From the NCBI GenBank assembly GCA_049999725.1, contig JBNGIS010006301.1, positions 1 through 20,807 on the forward strand: a stretch of DNA of 20,807 bases, read 5' to 3'. How positions within the stretch are numbered: position 1 is the first letter of the stretch; the number at the start of each line of letters is the position of its first letter. A model generated the notes under the pieces. That model was given only the letters and a program-made list of their open reading frames with translations. It did not search any database and was not told the origin of the DNA. This document shows, one piece after another, positions 8,897 through 18,395 of the stretch. Position numbers and translations under genes: made by a program. The DNA comes from Haplomitrium mnioides. Its lineage: Eukaryota > Marchantiophyta > Haplomitriopsida > Calobryales.

Positions 8897-10200
8897 TTAC
8901 GTAATCAAGAGCCAAGTGAGAGCATTCAAGTCCATAACCCTACCAAGAAGAGAATTTCTCTCTATCTTAGTTACCTTGGTGTGACCAGTGGTGCTTGATT
9001 GGAATCCCATTGCGCGTTCTCTTTCCTTTGGACTGGGTTCATCCCAAATGCCTATAGCATGATGATAAACAAGCCCTAGACCATCACCCTGAAAAGCATG
9101 TGCACTAGGAAAAGTAACCAAAGTAGGCCAAGCTGCCCGTGGTTGGCCAATCTGGTTGGCAGGGTACCAAGGTGGTGCCTCTTGCATTGTAACCGGTTGG
9201 CAAGAGCTATCTGAATCTAGAATATCACCCACATAGAGTGTAGGATCTCAAATAGTGTAATGCAAGCCCAACTCCAGCAAGGAAACATGGGCAAGGTTGG
9301 TCCAAAAGTTACGTAGGCGATGTGCATAAGACCCACAGTGCACTGCATCCAGAAGGAGTGGACAACCTAGGTAGTGTTGAATTAGCACATAGTCCTCTTG
9401 CACTGTTGCCCTTTTATCAAATTGAGCTAGTGTGTTCTCCATGATGTAGCCAATAGCAGAGTAGCATGCCTGAGCCCATGTTAGGACCTGAACCATGTCC
9501 ATGAAAAGGCCAGATCTGCCATCAGCTAACCCTAAACCAGAACCAACAGCAGAGAGTCCTTGACATTCCCATCTTGCAATGATAAGATCTAAAGAGCCAA
9601 GAAGCACAATATATTGTTGTTGGATCAACTGAACATCAGCAAGTAAATATGTGAAGTTGGACTTCCATGCACTAGGAGGAAATTGTTGTGGAAACCTCCT
9701 GGAAAATTCCAACACACGAGACTCTGCCACCTGCTTGGCACAAGGATCAGTGTCCACATATACATACCGCTTCACTACCAACCAAGATTGAAACAATGCC
9801 TCCAAACCTTTAGCAATGCCTCCAAATGGTTCCAGCAGGGTAATGCCATCTGAAGGTAGACTCCACACAATAAGTTGTTGTAGAATTGGAGCAACAAGTT
9901 CACCATGGCTTTTCACACTCTCAAGCTTATGCATGGCAGCTTTGAGAGGCTCATGAGCAGCTTGTAGCTTGTGTAACACCTCTGGTCCAAGGGTGAATCC
10001 CCCAAAGGTGTCTAGTGAACTCTCATTAGCTTGTGTCACAGTGTGTTGTTCCTCATCTTCTTCAATCCAATTGTGTAATGGATGATTGATATAGGAAACT
10101 GTATGCACATCTTGCAGAACACACAAGTAGGCCATGAGAGTGTGCGCACCATGTAAGTCCAGTAGAACGCAACCCAAGTGTAGGCCATTTGTTTGCCAAT
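8897..10200 (-). pseudogene. DNMT3-like cytosine-5 DNA methyltransferase domain in pol
   Basis: C5 methyltransferases transfer a methyl group from S-adenosylmethionine to cytosine in DNA. Motifs occur in canonical order: motif I LLEPFGGIAKGLEAL (about 9844-9800), motif II-like YVYVDTD, motif III-like LADVQLI, motif IV ECQGLS with the candidate catalytic Cys at 9563-9565, motif VI MENT, and motif VIII AHRLRNFWTNL (9293-9325). After a single in-frame TGA (9248-9250) come a TRD-like part, ERERAMGF (about 9002-9025) and motif X SLLGRVMDLN. The spacing and the AHRxRxFWxNL signature fit DNMT3 better than DRM (rearranged), CMT or MET1. The canonical Pro before the Cys is Glu here. The domain lies between protease and RT in the pol frame, a place where gypsy elements normally have nothing. 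Confidence 0.88.
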
Positions 10201-11157
10201 TAACAATGTATAGTATGCATGCTCAAACCAATTATCATTGGTAAAACTTGGAGGAAACAAAGCTTCCTGCCCAATTAGTACATCATAGCTGGTAGCATTG
10301 GTGACTAAACATCTAACCTGAAATTCTAGAGCCTGATCTATGCCTTGATTGAAAGCAAGAGTGAGCAATGTTGAGCTTTCACCCAACACTTCTTCCACAA
10401 CACCACTAGCAGTGTGAATCTGCCACATTGATTTTTGGAGATTGGTGTCAAGTAGTCCAATTTTCTTGGCAAATTGAACACCTATGATCGTTGGTTGTGC
10501 TCCAGTGTCTAGCATCACCACCTTGGGAGTATGTCCTTCCACTTGTATTGCTGAATTTAGGTTGTCAAGAAAGACTACTGTTGTAGCCACCAGATTCCTG
10601 TCACTAGGAACAATCTTGGGCATATTGTGGGATACTATATGCAGAGTGTTAGTATCCACAACTAAATTTCCAAGAAGCTTGTCTACAAGTGATTGAGTAG
10701 GAACATGGTGATTAGATGTGAATCTGGTGACAAAACCAGAAGGATCACCTTGGCTGCTAGTATCTGAAAGATATGTAACACCATCAAGTGCATGTGGCCA
10801 AGTGGAAGGCTGACCCATTACTGGAGTTCCAACTTCCATAACAACTGTCATAGGGGCTACTGACGGACTAGAAGTCGATATTAGCTTGCTCTCAAGCAAT
10901 TTAATGACATCTATTATATGCAAATTCAAATTCTGACAACTGAACAAGGGTGTTGTAAGAACCCTATGTGCTAATTCTGAAGTAGGATACTTAACCAAAC
11001 GACTAGTTGTCTCTGATAAATGCTGATCTGGGTCTCCTCCTTGATGCACCATAGGTGTAGAAGCGCTAAATGTTTCTCCTCTTGCAACCAATGAAGCCTC
11101 TGTAGTGGGAGCAGGTGGCCTAAAAGACTGAGGTAATACAGCCTGAGCACCTCTTTG
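10200..11157 (-). pseudogene. Aspartic protease and Gag-PR linker (element B)
   Basis: The retroviral-type aspartic protease cleaves the polyprotein and acts as a dimer. The active site is VVMLDTGAQPTII, with the catalytic Asp codon at 10507-10509, and the C-terminal part carries SYDVLIGQEALFPPSF. Upstream is a linker of about 190 residues (RVLTTPLFSCQNLNLHIIDV and so on) conserved in element C. The frame is shared with the Gag C-terminus, interrupted by TAG at 11158-11160. Near 10203-10230 the coding shifts to the methyltransferase frame; a one-base indel in a TA-rich stretch explains this best. Confidence 0.88.
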
Positions 11158-12920
11158 CTATATCATAGATGTAGGACCAGAAGCTAAACCATCAGTCTGA
11201 ACCACTTGCCTCTTGGTAGGTCTACGTGTGGCTACACTAGCTTCTTGATAAGAAAAATATGATATACAGAATGAAGTAGAAAGCTCTAGTGAGTGATCCA
11301 TTGCAATGGGAACTCTCTCACCAACTAGCACATCAGAGGGTAGATGATAGAATGATCTAAGAAGAGATGCATTCTCAAAAACACTAGAACCACCAACAGG
11401 TTGAACTAAGCTTACTGGTTGAGAAACTTTTCCCTTCAAGCTAGCAAGTTGAGCTCTTAAAGTCTCTATTTCATTGGTCAATGCTTGCACTTGTGTGGTC
11501 TGTGCTTGGAATGCTTCCTTTTGAGCTTTTTGGTGCTCTTTCTTCTTAGCATTCTTGCTGGGACCAGCACCCTTAGTGTTGGAGGTTGTTGCAGATATAG
11601 AGGTCTTCTTCATTGGGGAAGCAACCGTTGGAGAGGGCTGGCGACGTCGTTATCGTCGCTCTGGATATTTAGCAAAGCAAACAGCCTCCAAGTGACTAGA
11701 TTTCCCACAAAATTTACATGACAGGTCATCAGCAGGAATGTCACAATCATTAGCCTTGTGATTTGTATTACCACAATTATTACAAGAAGGTACTAGCGTA
11801 GTAGAAGTATGCACATTCTTGTTTCAAATCGGCTGCTGATTTGACCTTGTTGGAGCTAGGACTTGAATCTGAGTTCTGTGACGAGCTTGAGGTCTTGCCA
11901 TGCTTGCTGCATAGTATGCATGGGCAAGTTCCAACCTCTCCGCAATGTTATACACATCCAGTAGTGTGTAAGAATCACCATATTCAAAGAACACTCATTG
12001 AAGAACCTTAGAGTGAAGGTCTTGATTACCTTCCAAGGCACGTATGTAATAGTGCACAGCTTCCAGATTAGTGAGCTCTAAGTATTCTCTTTCAATTTGA
12101 GAAGCCTTCGATAGAGCATTTTGAGAGTCTCATCCTTTTGTCGGTTGAAGGTAGCCAACTGCAGGATTTTCTCTGAACTCTTCATTGGAAACTCCTGCTC
12201 CAAAATCTGGGAAATCTCACTTACCGGATCAGTGACAATAGGAGCAGCCAACATAGGCGTGATGCCTGTTGTAGCTAGTGCAAGCTCTGCTAGAGTCACA
12301 TTCACAATGGTAGGAGCAGCTGTATGCAGATTACTAAGAGGTGTAGCGTTGTGGGAAGCAATAGCATCCTGTAAAGCAGTTTGTTAAGCCCCAACAATAG
12401 CAGCTGCATAACCTAGGTTAGCAACCTGAATAGTGCTCAGCAAATGGGCTAAGTGCTGCTGATACACATCCAATGCCTCATGATGTACGTACCGATCCAA
12501 TTGCTTGAATGCAAATGCATGGGTGAATTTGTCACCATACTTGAGCTCTAACTCAGCAATCACAGTATCAAATGTTTGCTTAAACTCCCGCAAAGTGATG
12601 GTACTAGGATGGCTACTGAACTTTTCAATCCTGCCACCTAAACTTACCTCCATGGTGTATGCTGGTGGAACTACTTGTAATGAACTAATTGGTGTTGTAA
12701 TCTGGTGTGGTATTGCTGTCCCAAATCCAGTAACAGATTGATGCCCAACTAAACTAGATGCATGAGATTGAATTCTCCCACTACTAGAACTGGAAGGCAA
12801 AGCCTATGTGTATTGTCATCTATAAGGGCATGATGGCAAAGGAATAGCCTCTATTGGATGAGAATCACTTTGCAGATGATAATGTGGTGGTAAATAAGTG
12901 TTCTGATCTTCATCACTCAT
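11158..12920 (-). pseudogene. Gag (element B)
   Basis: Gag forms the virus-like particle. The start ATG at 12918-12920 sits in GTGCTTCCACCATGAG, identical to the start context in element C. The core region (REFKQTFDTVIAELELKYGD and on), two CCHC zinc knuckles near 11660-11800 and a Lys/Gln-rich coiled-coil segment (KNAKKKEHQKAQKEAFQAQ) match C. Breaks include a TGA and a TAG near 12801-12816, TAA just before 12384, a TAG plus one-base deletion near 12075, and TAG 11158-11160. Both knuckles keep all ligands here, including the last Cys of the second (HLEAVCF), unlike C. Confidence 0.9.
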
Positions 12921-13042
12921 GGTGGAAGCACATTCCTTTCATTCATACCAGATCCAGCAATAGATCAGATTGGTAGACTACCAACCCACAAGCAACTCAA
13001 ATTCTCGCACAAGTTTGACTCTTCCTTAATGTCTAAAATCCA

Positions 13043-13237
13043 TCATGGCCAACAAATTTTAAGATTGTGCATTCCCGTAGCCAAGGCAGAGATTACAGAT
13101 CCGGAGACCAGAATGATATCTGAAGGTATCCTCGATGATCTTTCTCGAGGTTTTGTTGTAGGAGGATTGAAGCTCAACCGTGAATGCAGCTCTCCAATGC
13201 TCCTAAATTGCACAGCAGGAAATTGAAAACCTCCCAA
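13043..13237 (-). other. Possible captured coding fragment, unidentified
   Basis: An open frame of 64 codons on the minus strand reads MGGFQFPAVQFRSIGEL and then a Ser/Arg-rich stretch. It could be a transit-peptide-like start of a host gene, but nothing is recognised. The corresponding place in element C's leader holds different sequence, so it is probably an insert in B. It may equally be a chance open frame. Confidence 0.25.
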
Positions 13238-13619
13238 TCACCGAAGAATATCTAGAGCTCTCACCCTTCTCTTGCACTTTCACTCCCCTTCTCACCGACC
13301 TATTATAATGCTGCAAGGAGATTTCAGGCCTTCTCCATCAAGGATTGAATGGGCAACATTGGTGAGGTGTAGGGACGGATGCAGCAGGCATGCAAATTTT
13401 GAGACAGGCTGAATGTAGGGGTAACACGAAGGTGGAGCGGAGACGGAATGAATCCCTCTTGTTTTGTGGCTGGGCCTACGTTAGATCTTAAGGTTCTGTC
13501 ATGATCTATCACCAGTACAGTCATATCAGAGAGCCACATGATAGTGGAAATGTTTCTTGCTTCACTAGGGGATGCCACCTAATTGCTCTCCAAGATCACC
13601 TTGCCTAAGAAACCAAGGG

Positions 13620-14082
13620 GACCCAAAAGATCACTGATGATTTTGTTGATACCTGGAAGTCAAAAAAGTCTGGCTGTAAACTAGTACAAAAGAATTACTC
13701 ATTGGTAGACCCCGAAAGCTGACGTCCATACCATAGGCCACTGATCTTTCAATGTAGGCAGAAGAAAGGCAAAGACAACATTCACGAAGGTGCCAAGAAC
13801 AAAGATGATCGACTGAAGCTATCACTAAAATGTTTCACTTCCTCCCTAATAAAAATGCCCCCGATGGGCAAGGCAGTACCAGCACCAGTGATCACAGTTG
13901 CGATGGCCAAGAAAAACAATAAGTTGTTGAAAGAGGAGGGGAGGTCCAATAGCAGCGTCTACCACCTGGTCCTTGGCAGCAACACCATTGGACTTGTTTT
14001 CAGTAACAAGGTCTCTAAACTGATTCGCCGTTTTCGCCAAGCGAATTGTGAAGGTGTCTAATGAACTAAGCAGAACGAGCAC
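13620..14082 (-). pseudogene. Possible captured membrane-protein fragment, unidentified
   Basis: On the minus strand, LDTFTIRLAKTANQFRDLV leads into a stretch that, after a frame change near 13930, reads as hydrophobic segments: LFFLAIATVITGAGTALPI and then FVLGTFVNVVFAFLLPTL. Two membrane-spanning segments joined by a short charged loop would be typical of a real protein, which makes chance less likely. I do not recognise the family. Frames are broken and no splice sites were assigned. It lies in B's leader in sense orientation to B and has no counterpart in C's leader. Confidence 0.35.
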
Positions 14083-14798
14083 CTGATCTCAGTTTGATAT
14101 TGAAACTGGTGTCCCCTCAAGGAGACCTCACCTCTTCTACTGTTCATTAAGGATTGGCAGTCATATGTGAGAACATGGTTCAATCAACCTGCTTGAAAGA
14201 AACGTGGACGTACCGTGATTCGGGCTGCATATCGATTTAAGATTCAAAGCCCAAGGCTTGCTGGAGTTTGAAGAATGGCGCTGGAGTTCTACTTTGAAGG
14301 TGCTTGGAGAGGCTCAAAAAACCAGCGTGGGAAAACAGAAATGATGAAGAAAGCTCAAAGCGGCTGCACCTCCGAAGCCAATATGCGCCTTCAAAGAAAA
14401 CTGTCGACCTTCGATTCCACGATTGGGCGTGCAATCGCTGACACCACCTCATCTTTGCAGCTCATTTGACTTTGAGAATGCTCACACGAATAGACTCAAA
14501 TATGCTCGATAAGGAACCTACCTTTGTGCAAGATGAATTGAACGCTATGTTGCTCCAACCGGCAAAACTCGAGGCAGAAGTTGAATGATGAAGTCGAGGA
14601 ATGCATGCGTCCGAGAAATTGAAACACTCTGCTAATCAAAGGCAGCAGCTGAATCAAGTCTAAGAATGCCTGCATCCTACAATGCTCGATGAAGGGGGAT
14701 GCAACAAAGAATGTGCACAAACGTCTGATGAAGAAATACACTTCAACGAAATATGAAGAAAACAGCAGAAAACGGAGGCATATGTCACTTTGAACAGG

Positions 14799-14980
14799 GA
14801 AATGCAGCCTCTTGAACCAAAAACGCAACCTCCTTCAGCCTCCTGAATAAAAACCCCAACTCCTTCTGCCTCCTGAACGAAAACGCGGCCTCCTTCTGCC
14901 TCTTGAACAAAAACGCGACCTCCTTCTGCCTCCTGAATGAAAACGCGACCTCCTTCTACCTCTTGAACAAAAATGCGAAG
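14799..14980. repeat. 30-bp minisatellite in B's leader
   Basis: Five full units of exactly 30 bp lie at 14821-14970, with the core CCTCCTTCTGCCTCCTGAA followed by a run like CGAAAACGCG. Partial units lie on each side, and related degenerate units recur near 15024-15066. On the minus strand this reads as AGGAGGCAGAAGGAGG, and the same vocabulary appears in element C's leader, so it belongs to the family leader. It is open in one frame as an Arg/Gly/Ser-rich decapeptide repeat, but translation is unlikely. Confidence 0.9.
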
Positions 14981-15460
14981 AGGGGACGTTTGAAGAGGCG
15001 GGCTGGATGATGCTGGACTCTAAAACACAGCCTCCTAAACGAAAATGCACTTCCTCCATAAACGAATGTGAGCTGCTTCTGGCGAAATCCCCGCTACACT
15101 CGTTCAGGTCTCCGCTATCAAAATCTTTGTTGCAGCAATTTTCAGGCTTGCTCGGTTTGCTTCTTGGACTTATTGACGAACAGGTCTTCTTCGAGCTGCT
15201 AATGTCTTCGATCTATGTTTTGTTCAATTTGCTATGATTCTTCCTTCTTTCAAGCAGCGGCCTCTTCTTCGATGTGCTAACTTCTTTCGTTTCTTTGCTT
15301 GTGACTTTTGTGATGTATTCCTCTTCGAACAAATTTCCTCCTCTCAATCGTTGCAATCGAAAATCCCTTCTCCAACGAAAGCCACCCTTGCTGCCTACAA
15401 CATACTGCCTATGATGCTGCTATTCCTCCTGTCAAGCAGTCGCGATTGCAGAGTTTTCTT

Positions 15461-15479
15461 GAATAAAAGACTTTGTAAT
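15461..15479 (-). repeat. Remnant of B's 5' LTR end
   Basis: TGAATAAAAGACTTTGTAA is the reverse complement of the LTR end seen at about 15892-15910 (one gap and two mismatches). On the minus strand it is followed by leader sequence resembling that after the plus LTR (AAGAA, then CGACTGCT). So the rest of B's 5' LTR is gone and C's LTR begins directly at 15480. Confidence 0.75.
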
Positions 15480-15910
15480 TGTCATGCAGGAATACAGGGC
15501 TGATGTTGCACATCATCCCTCCTTCCCATTCCAGCCAAGAGTGTAGGTTAGTCATAGGCATTCTATTAAATGCTATAGGAGTGAGTGAGAGTGTATTCAG
15601 GTTTGATGTTCTTATAGCAAAGTGAGGGTTGTTCTTGGAAATTACTTTTGTTACAAGAACATAGAGCTAGCCTAGGTTACTTGGCGCTCCTCTCCCGCTG
15701 CTACCCTAGTTCTTCTTGAATCCTTAGCTTGGAGAGCAGCGTTGTGGCAATACATACCATAGATTTGTTCCATACATTGAGCTTTGATTCTTTAGATGCT
15801 CCCAACACCTCATGGCAGGTCGCTGGTCTACAGTAGTATACAGTAAAAAGTACACCACATTTTCTAATCTACATTACACATGCACTTTGTTTTGAAAGTC
15901 CTTTTATTCA
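15480..15910 (+). repeat. LTR, plus orientation (5' LTR of element C)
   Basis: A 431-bp LTR starting TGTCATGCAGGAATACAG and ending CCTTTTATTCA, thus with TG...CA ends. It matches the minus-oriented LTR at 5423-5838 throughout. Leader sequence follows at once. It should contain promoter and polyadenylation signals, but I cannot place a TATA box with confidence. No tRNA-type primer-binding site (TGG...) directly follows the LTR end. Confidence 0.85.
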
Positions 15911-16436
15911 AGAAGAACTGCTATTTGCGACTGCTCACATCGAGCCGCGGTTATGTTTTCGATTCGATGCTACAAGAAGGAGTTGTCTTGCAGCCGGTTG
16001 TTGAGTGCCCGCATGAAATTGTTTTTGGTGGCATTTGAATATACTTACCCTTTTCTCCTTTTTGTTTTCTTCACGATCTAGAGAAGTACACAGGTTCTGT
16101 ATGTTTCGCACTAGTGGGAGTTGAAGTATATAGGCTTCTTGTTCTTATGATCTTTGAACAGCAACGGACAGGAAGTTGTTGCTCATTTAAGAAAAGGAGT
16201 GCTTGGTTGCTTGCGGTGGTTTTTATTGAGCAGATTTGAGCCTCCCTCGACTCACCTTTGGTTTCTTCTCCTGCCAAAGACAACTTTAATTCGTTGAAGA
16301 GGCTGCTGAAGGAGAGTTTTGTTCAGGAGGAGCTTCGATTCAATCAGGAGGCTGCTGAAGGAGATCTGCGTTCAGGAGACTGCAGTAGGAGAGATTTTGC
16401 TCAAGAGGGATCTGATTGAGTGCAGCAAGGATTTCA

Positions 16437-16456
16437 GGAGAGAGAGAGAGAGAGAT
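16437..16456 (+). repeat. Short GA-dinucleotide tract
   Basis: A GA-dinucleotide run of about 18 bp in the purine-rich part of C's leader. It is probably a simple-sequence expansion of the local AGGAG-rich repeats. Confidence 0.85.
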
Positions 16457-16606
16457 TTCGTCGACTGCAGTAGGAGAGATTTCGTCGACACAGAAGGAGA
16501 GAGTTCCAATCAAGAGGTCTTTGATTTTTGATTGCAGCATACCCAGAAGACACATTTTTGCTGCAGAAGGAATTTTTGATTGCAGCAGGTCCATTTCTTT
16601 CTCTAG

Positions 16607-16728
16607 TTCGAGCATACTCCTGAAGATCACAACAGCAGCAGATTTTCGACGTGGTGTGCTTAGCAGAAAATCGCACCCACATTGTTGGTTCGAGCATACT
16701 CCTGAAGATCGCAGCAGCAGCAGATTTT
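16607..16728 (+). repeat. Direct repeat pair in C's leader
   Basis: A unit beginning TTCGAGCATACTCCTGAAGA and continuing through GCAGCAGATTTT occurs twice, at about 16607-16650 and 16686-16728, offset by about 79 bp. It is part of a wider set of degenerate repeats in this leader. Confidence 0.8.
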
Positions 16729-17291
16729 TGAAGGAGGAAGGCAACGTTCTTGACATTGCGATTCTGCAGTTGGAGCATATCGCGTTCTCATTCAGGAGGC
16801 TGCATCCTGGTGTCCAGTGACTCTGCGCCCGATTCTTCAAAGCTCAAATCGCGTTTTCGTCCGGTGAGGAAGTTGCATTATCATTCAGGGGATGTGTTCT
16901 TGATTTTTGCTGCAGCAGATTTTCGAAGAAGGAGCTCGTGTTTCTGTCCCTGGAAGAAGAAGAGATTATCGTTCAGGGGTCTGATCGAGTGCAGCAAGGA
17001 TGTCAGGACAGATTTTTACGAACCAACGATCCATGCTGCTGCAACGTTGACAGATTTTCAAAGGAAGGCAGTGTTCTTGATTTTGCCAGAAGGAGGCTGC
17101 GTTTTGGAGGTAAGAAGGAGCTCGTAAAGGAGGTCGTGTTTCCGTGAAGGAGGCTGCAGGAGATGTCCTCTCATCGTGTGTTCATTCATGAGGCATAAGG
17201 GGGTCGCATTTTCGTTCAGAAGAAGCTTGGATTTGCTCAGGAAATCGTGAAGGAGTCTTCATTTTCATCCACCACCAACACAAAGCGGCGA

Positions 17292-17693
<402 letters not shown>

Positions 17694-17880
17694 GCGAGTA
17701 GAGGCGATGAGAAGCTCGTAAAGATGATGACCTTCTGAGCTCGTCGAACTGCAGGAGTTGGATGCCACCATCAGAGGGGAAGGCGGCTTTGGATCCACCG
17801 GCGTCGGGGTCACGCTTCAGAATCCGATAACTGCTTCGTAGGTGAGCCGGTAGCACAAGTTCTTTTTGCATGCTTGAGGA
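17694..17880 (-). other. Possible third captured coding fragment
   Basis: Directly upstream of the ferredoxin start on the same strand, one frame reads ELVLPAHLRSSYRILKRDPD and continues with GGSKAAFPSDGGIQLLQFDEL. The composition is GC-rich and coding-like, as in the neighbouring ferredoxin fragment. The last 50 bp or so before 17693 may instead be ferredoxin 5' untranslated sequence. I do not recognise the protein. Confidence 0.35.
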
Positions 17881-18017
17881 TTCTTGCAACGGCTAGATAT
17901 CCAAAGATAGAGGTCTTTATGGAGAAGTTAAAGTACCTGATTTTCAAAAATACAGACAACAGAGAAGTCACGTACCCGATTGAAATGGTGGGCATATGTT
18001 ACGTTGCAAAACCTGTC

Positions 18018-18077
18018 TATCCTTGCCTATCTTTAGAGAGCTAAATCTATCTGTCCTTGCCTATCTTTGGAGAGCTC
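18018..18077 (+). repeat. Short tandem duplication
   Basis: A unit of about 30 bp containing CCTTGCCTATCTTTRGAGAG occurs twice, offset by about 35 bp, in C's leader. No function is apparent. Confidence 0.8.
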
Positions 18078-18187
18078 CCATACACGATTTCAAAGGTATA
18101 AGAGTCCTATACTGGTTAGGCCAGTTTGAGACCCTGATTCACCTGGCAAACGTTTCATTTGCGGATATACCCTGCTTCCATCACGTT

Positions 18188-18290
18188 GGCATTACAATCA
18201 TTTTTTTGAAGAGAGCCAAAGGGATCATTCCTTACAATCATTTTGGCATTACACTCATTTTCTTGAAGAGAGCCAGGGAGATCATTCCTC
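18188..18290 (+). repeat. 57-bp direct duplication
   Basis: A unit beginning GGCATTACAMTCATTTT and including TTGAAGAGAGCC and GATCATTCCT occurs at 18188 and 18245, a 57-bp offset, with a few differences. It lies shortly upstream of the Gag start of element C and is not seen in B's leader. Confidence 0.85.
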
Positions 18291-18395
18291 TCCACCATAT
18301 CCATTCTTGCCGCTTGAACTAGTCCCTGTACCTTGAACATACACTGTTAGATCTGTTACCGGATCTGACATGAATGAAAGGAATGTGCTTCCACC

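Larger units (their letters stand above)
12921..15460 (-). other. Leader region of element B
   Basis: A stretch of about 2.5 kb between Gag and the LTR remnant, without a recognisable intact gene. The last 50 bp before Gag match C. The first bases after the LTR remnant also resemble C (a shared CGACTGCT about 20 bp in). Between these lie a 30-bp minisatellite (14799-14980), purine/pyrimidine-biased sequence, and segments at 13043-13237 and 13620-14082 that look like broken coding sequence but that I cannot identify. No TGG-starting tRNA primer-binding site is seen next to the LTR remnant. Confidence 0.7.
6056..15479 (-). mobile_element. Element B: Ty3/gypsy retrotransposon internal region
   Basis: In minus-strand order this contains a leader, Gag with two CCHC knuckles, a DTGA aspartic protease, a DNMT3-like methyltransferase, RT with YIDD, RNase H, an integrase remnant and a PHD finger. 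The order PR-RT-RH-IN is that of Ty3/gypsy (Metaviridae). From about 10200 to 6056 the modules share one reading frame apart from stops and one compensated pair of indels near 8750-8890. The element is non-functional, with nonsense codons, frameshifts and deletion of nearly all of the integrase core. The 3' LTR is at 5423-5838. Only the last 19 bp of the 5' LTR survive, at 15461-15479. Confidence 0.92.

Noticed and set aside
8897-9232. Independent small gene after the methylase
   Set aside because: It is in the same frame as the methylase, separated by one TGA, and supplies the expected C-terminal motifs.
11856-12041. Separate small protein in the Gag region (also 19276-19512)
   Set aside because: Out-of-frame reading of Gag; it appears as an open frame in B because of the one-base deletion near 12075.
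14835-15059. Arg/Gly/Ser-rich repeat protein
   Set aside because: It is the translation of a 30-bp minisatellite whose period is a multiple of three; the frame stays open by periodicity alone.
16340-16840. Open frames on both strands in the purine-rich leader
   Set aside because: Low-complexity repeats give open frames in several phases and no recognisable domain.
17996-18322. Plus-strand 108-codon gene before Gag
   Set aside because: It covers two short duplications, shows no family features, and is absent from B's leader.
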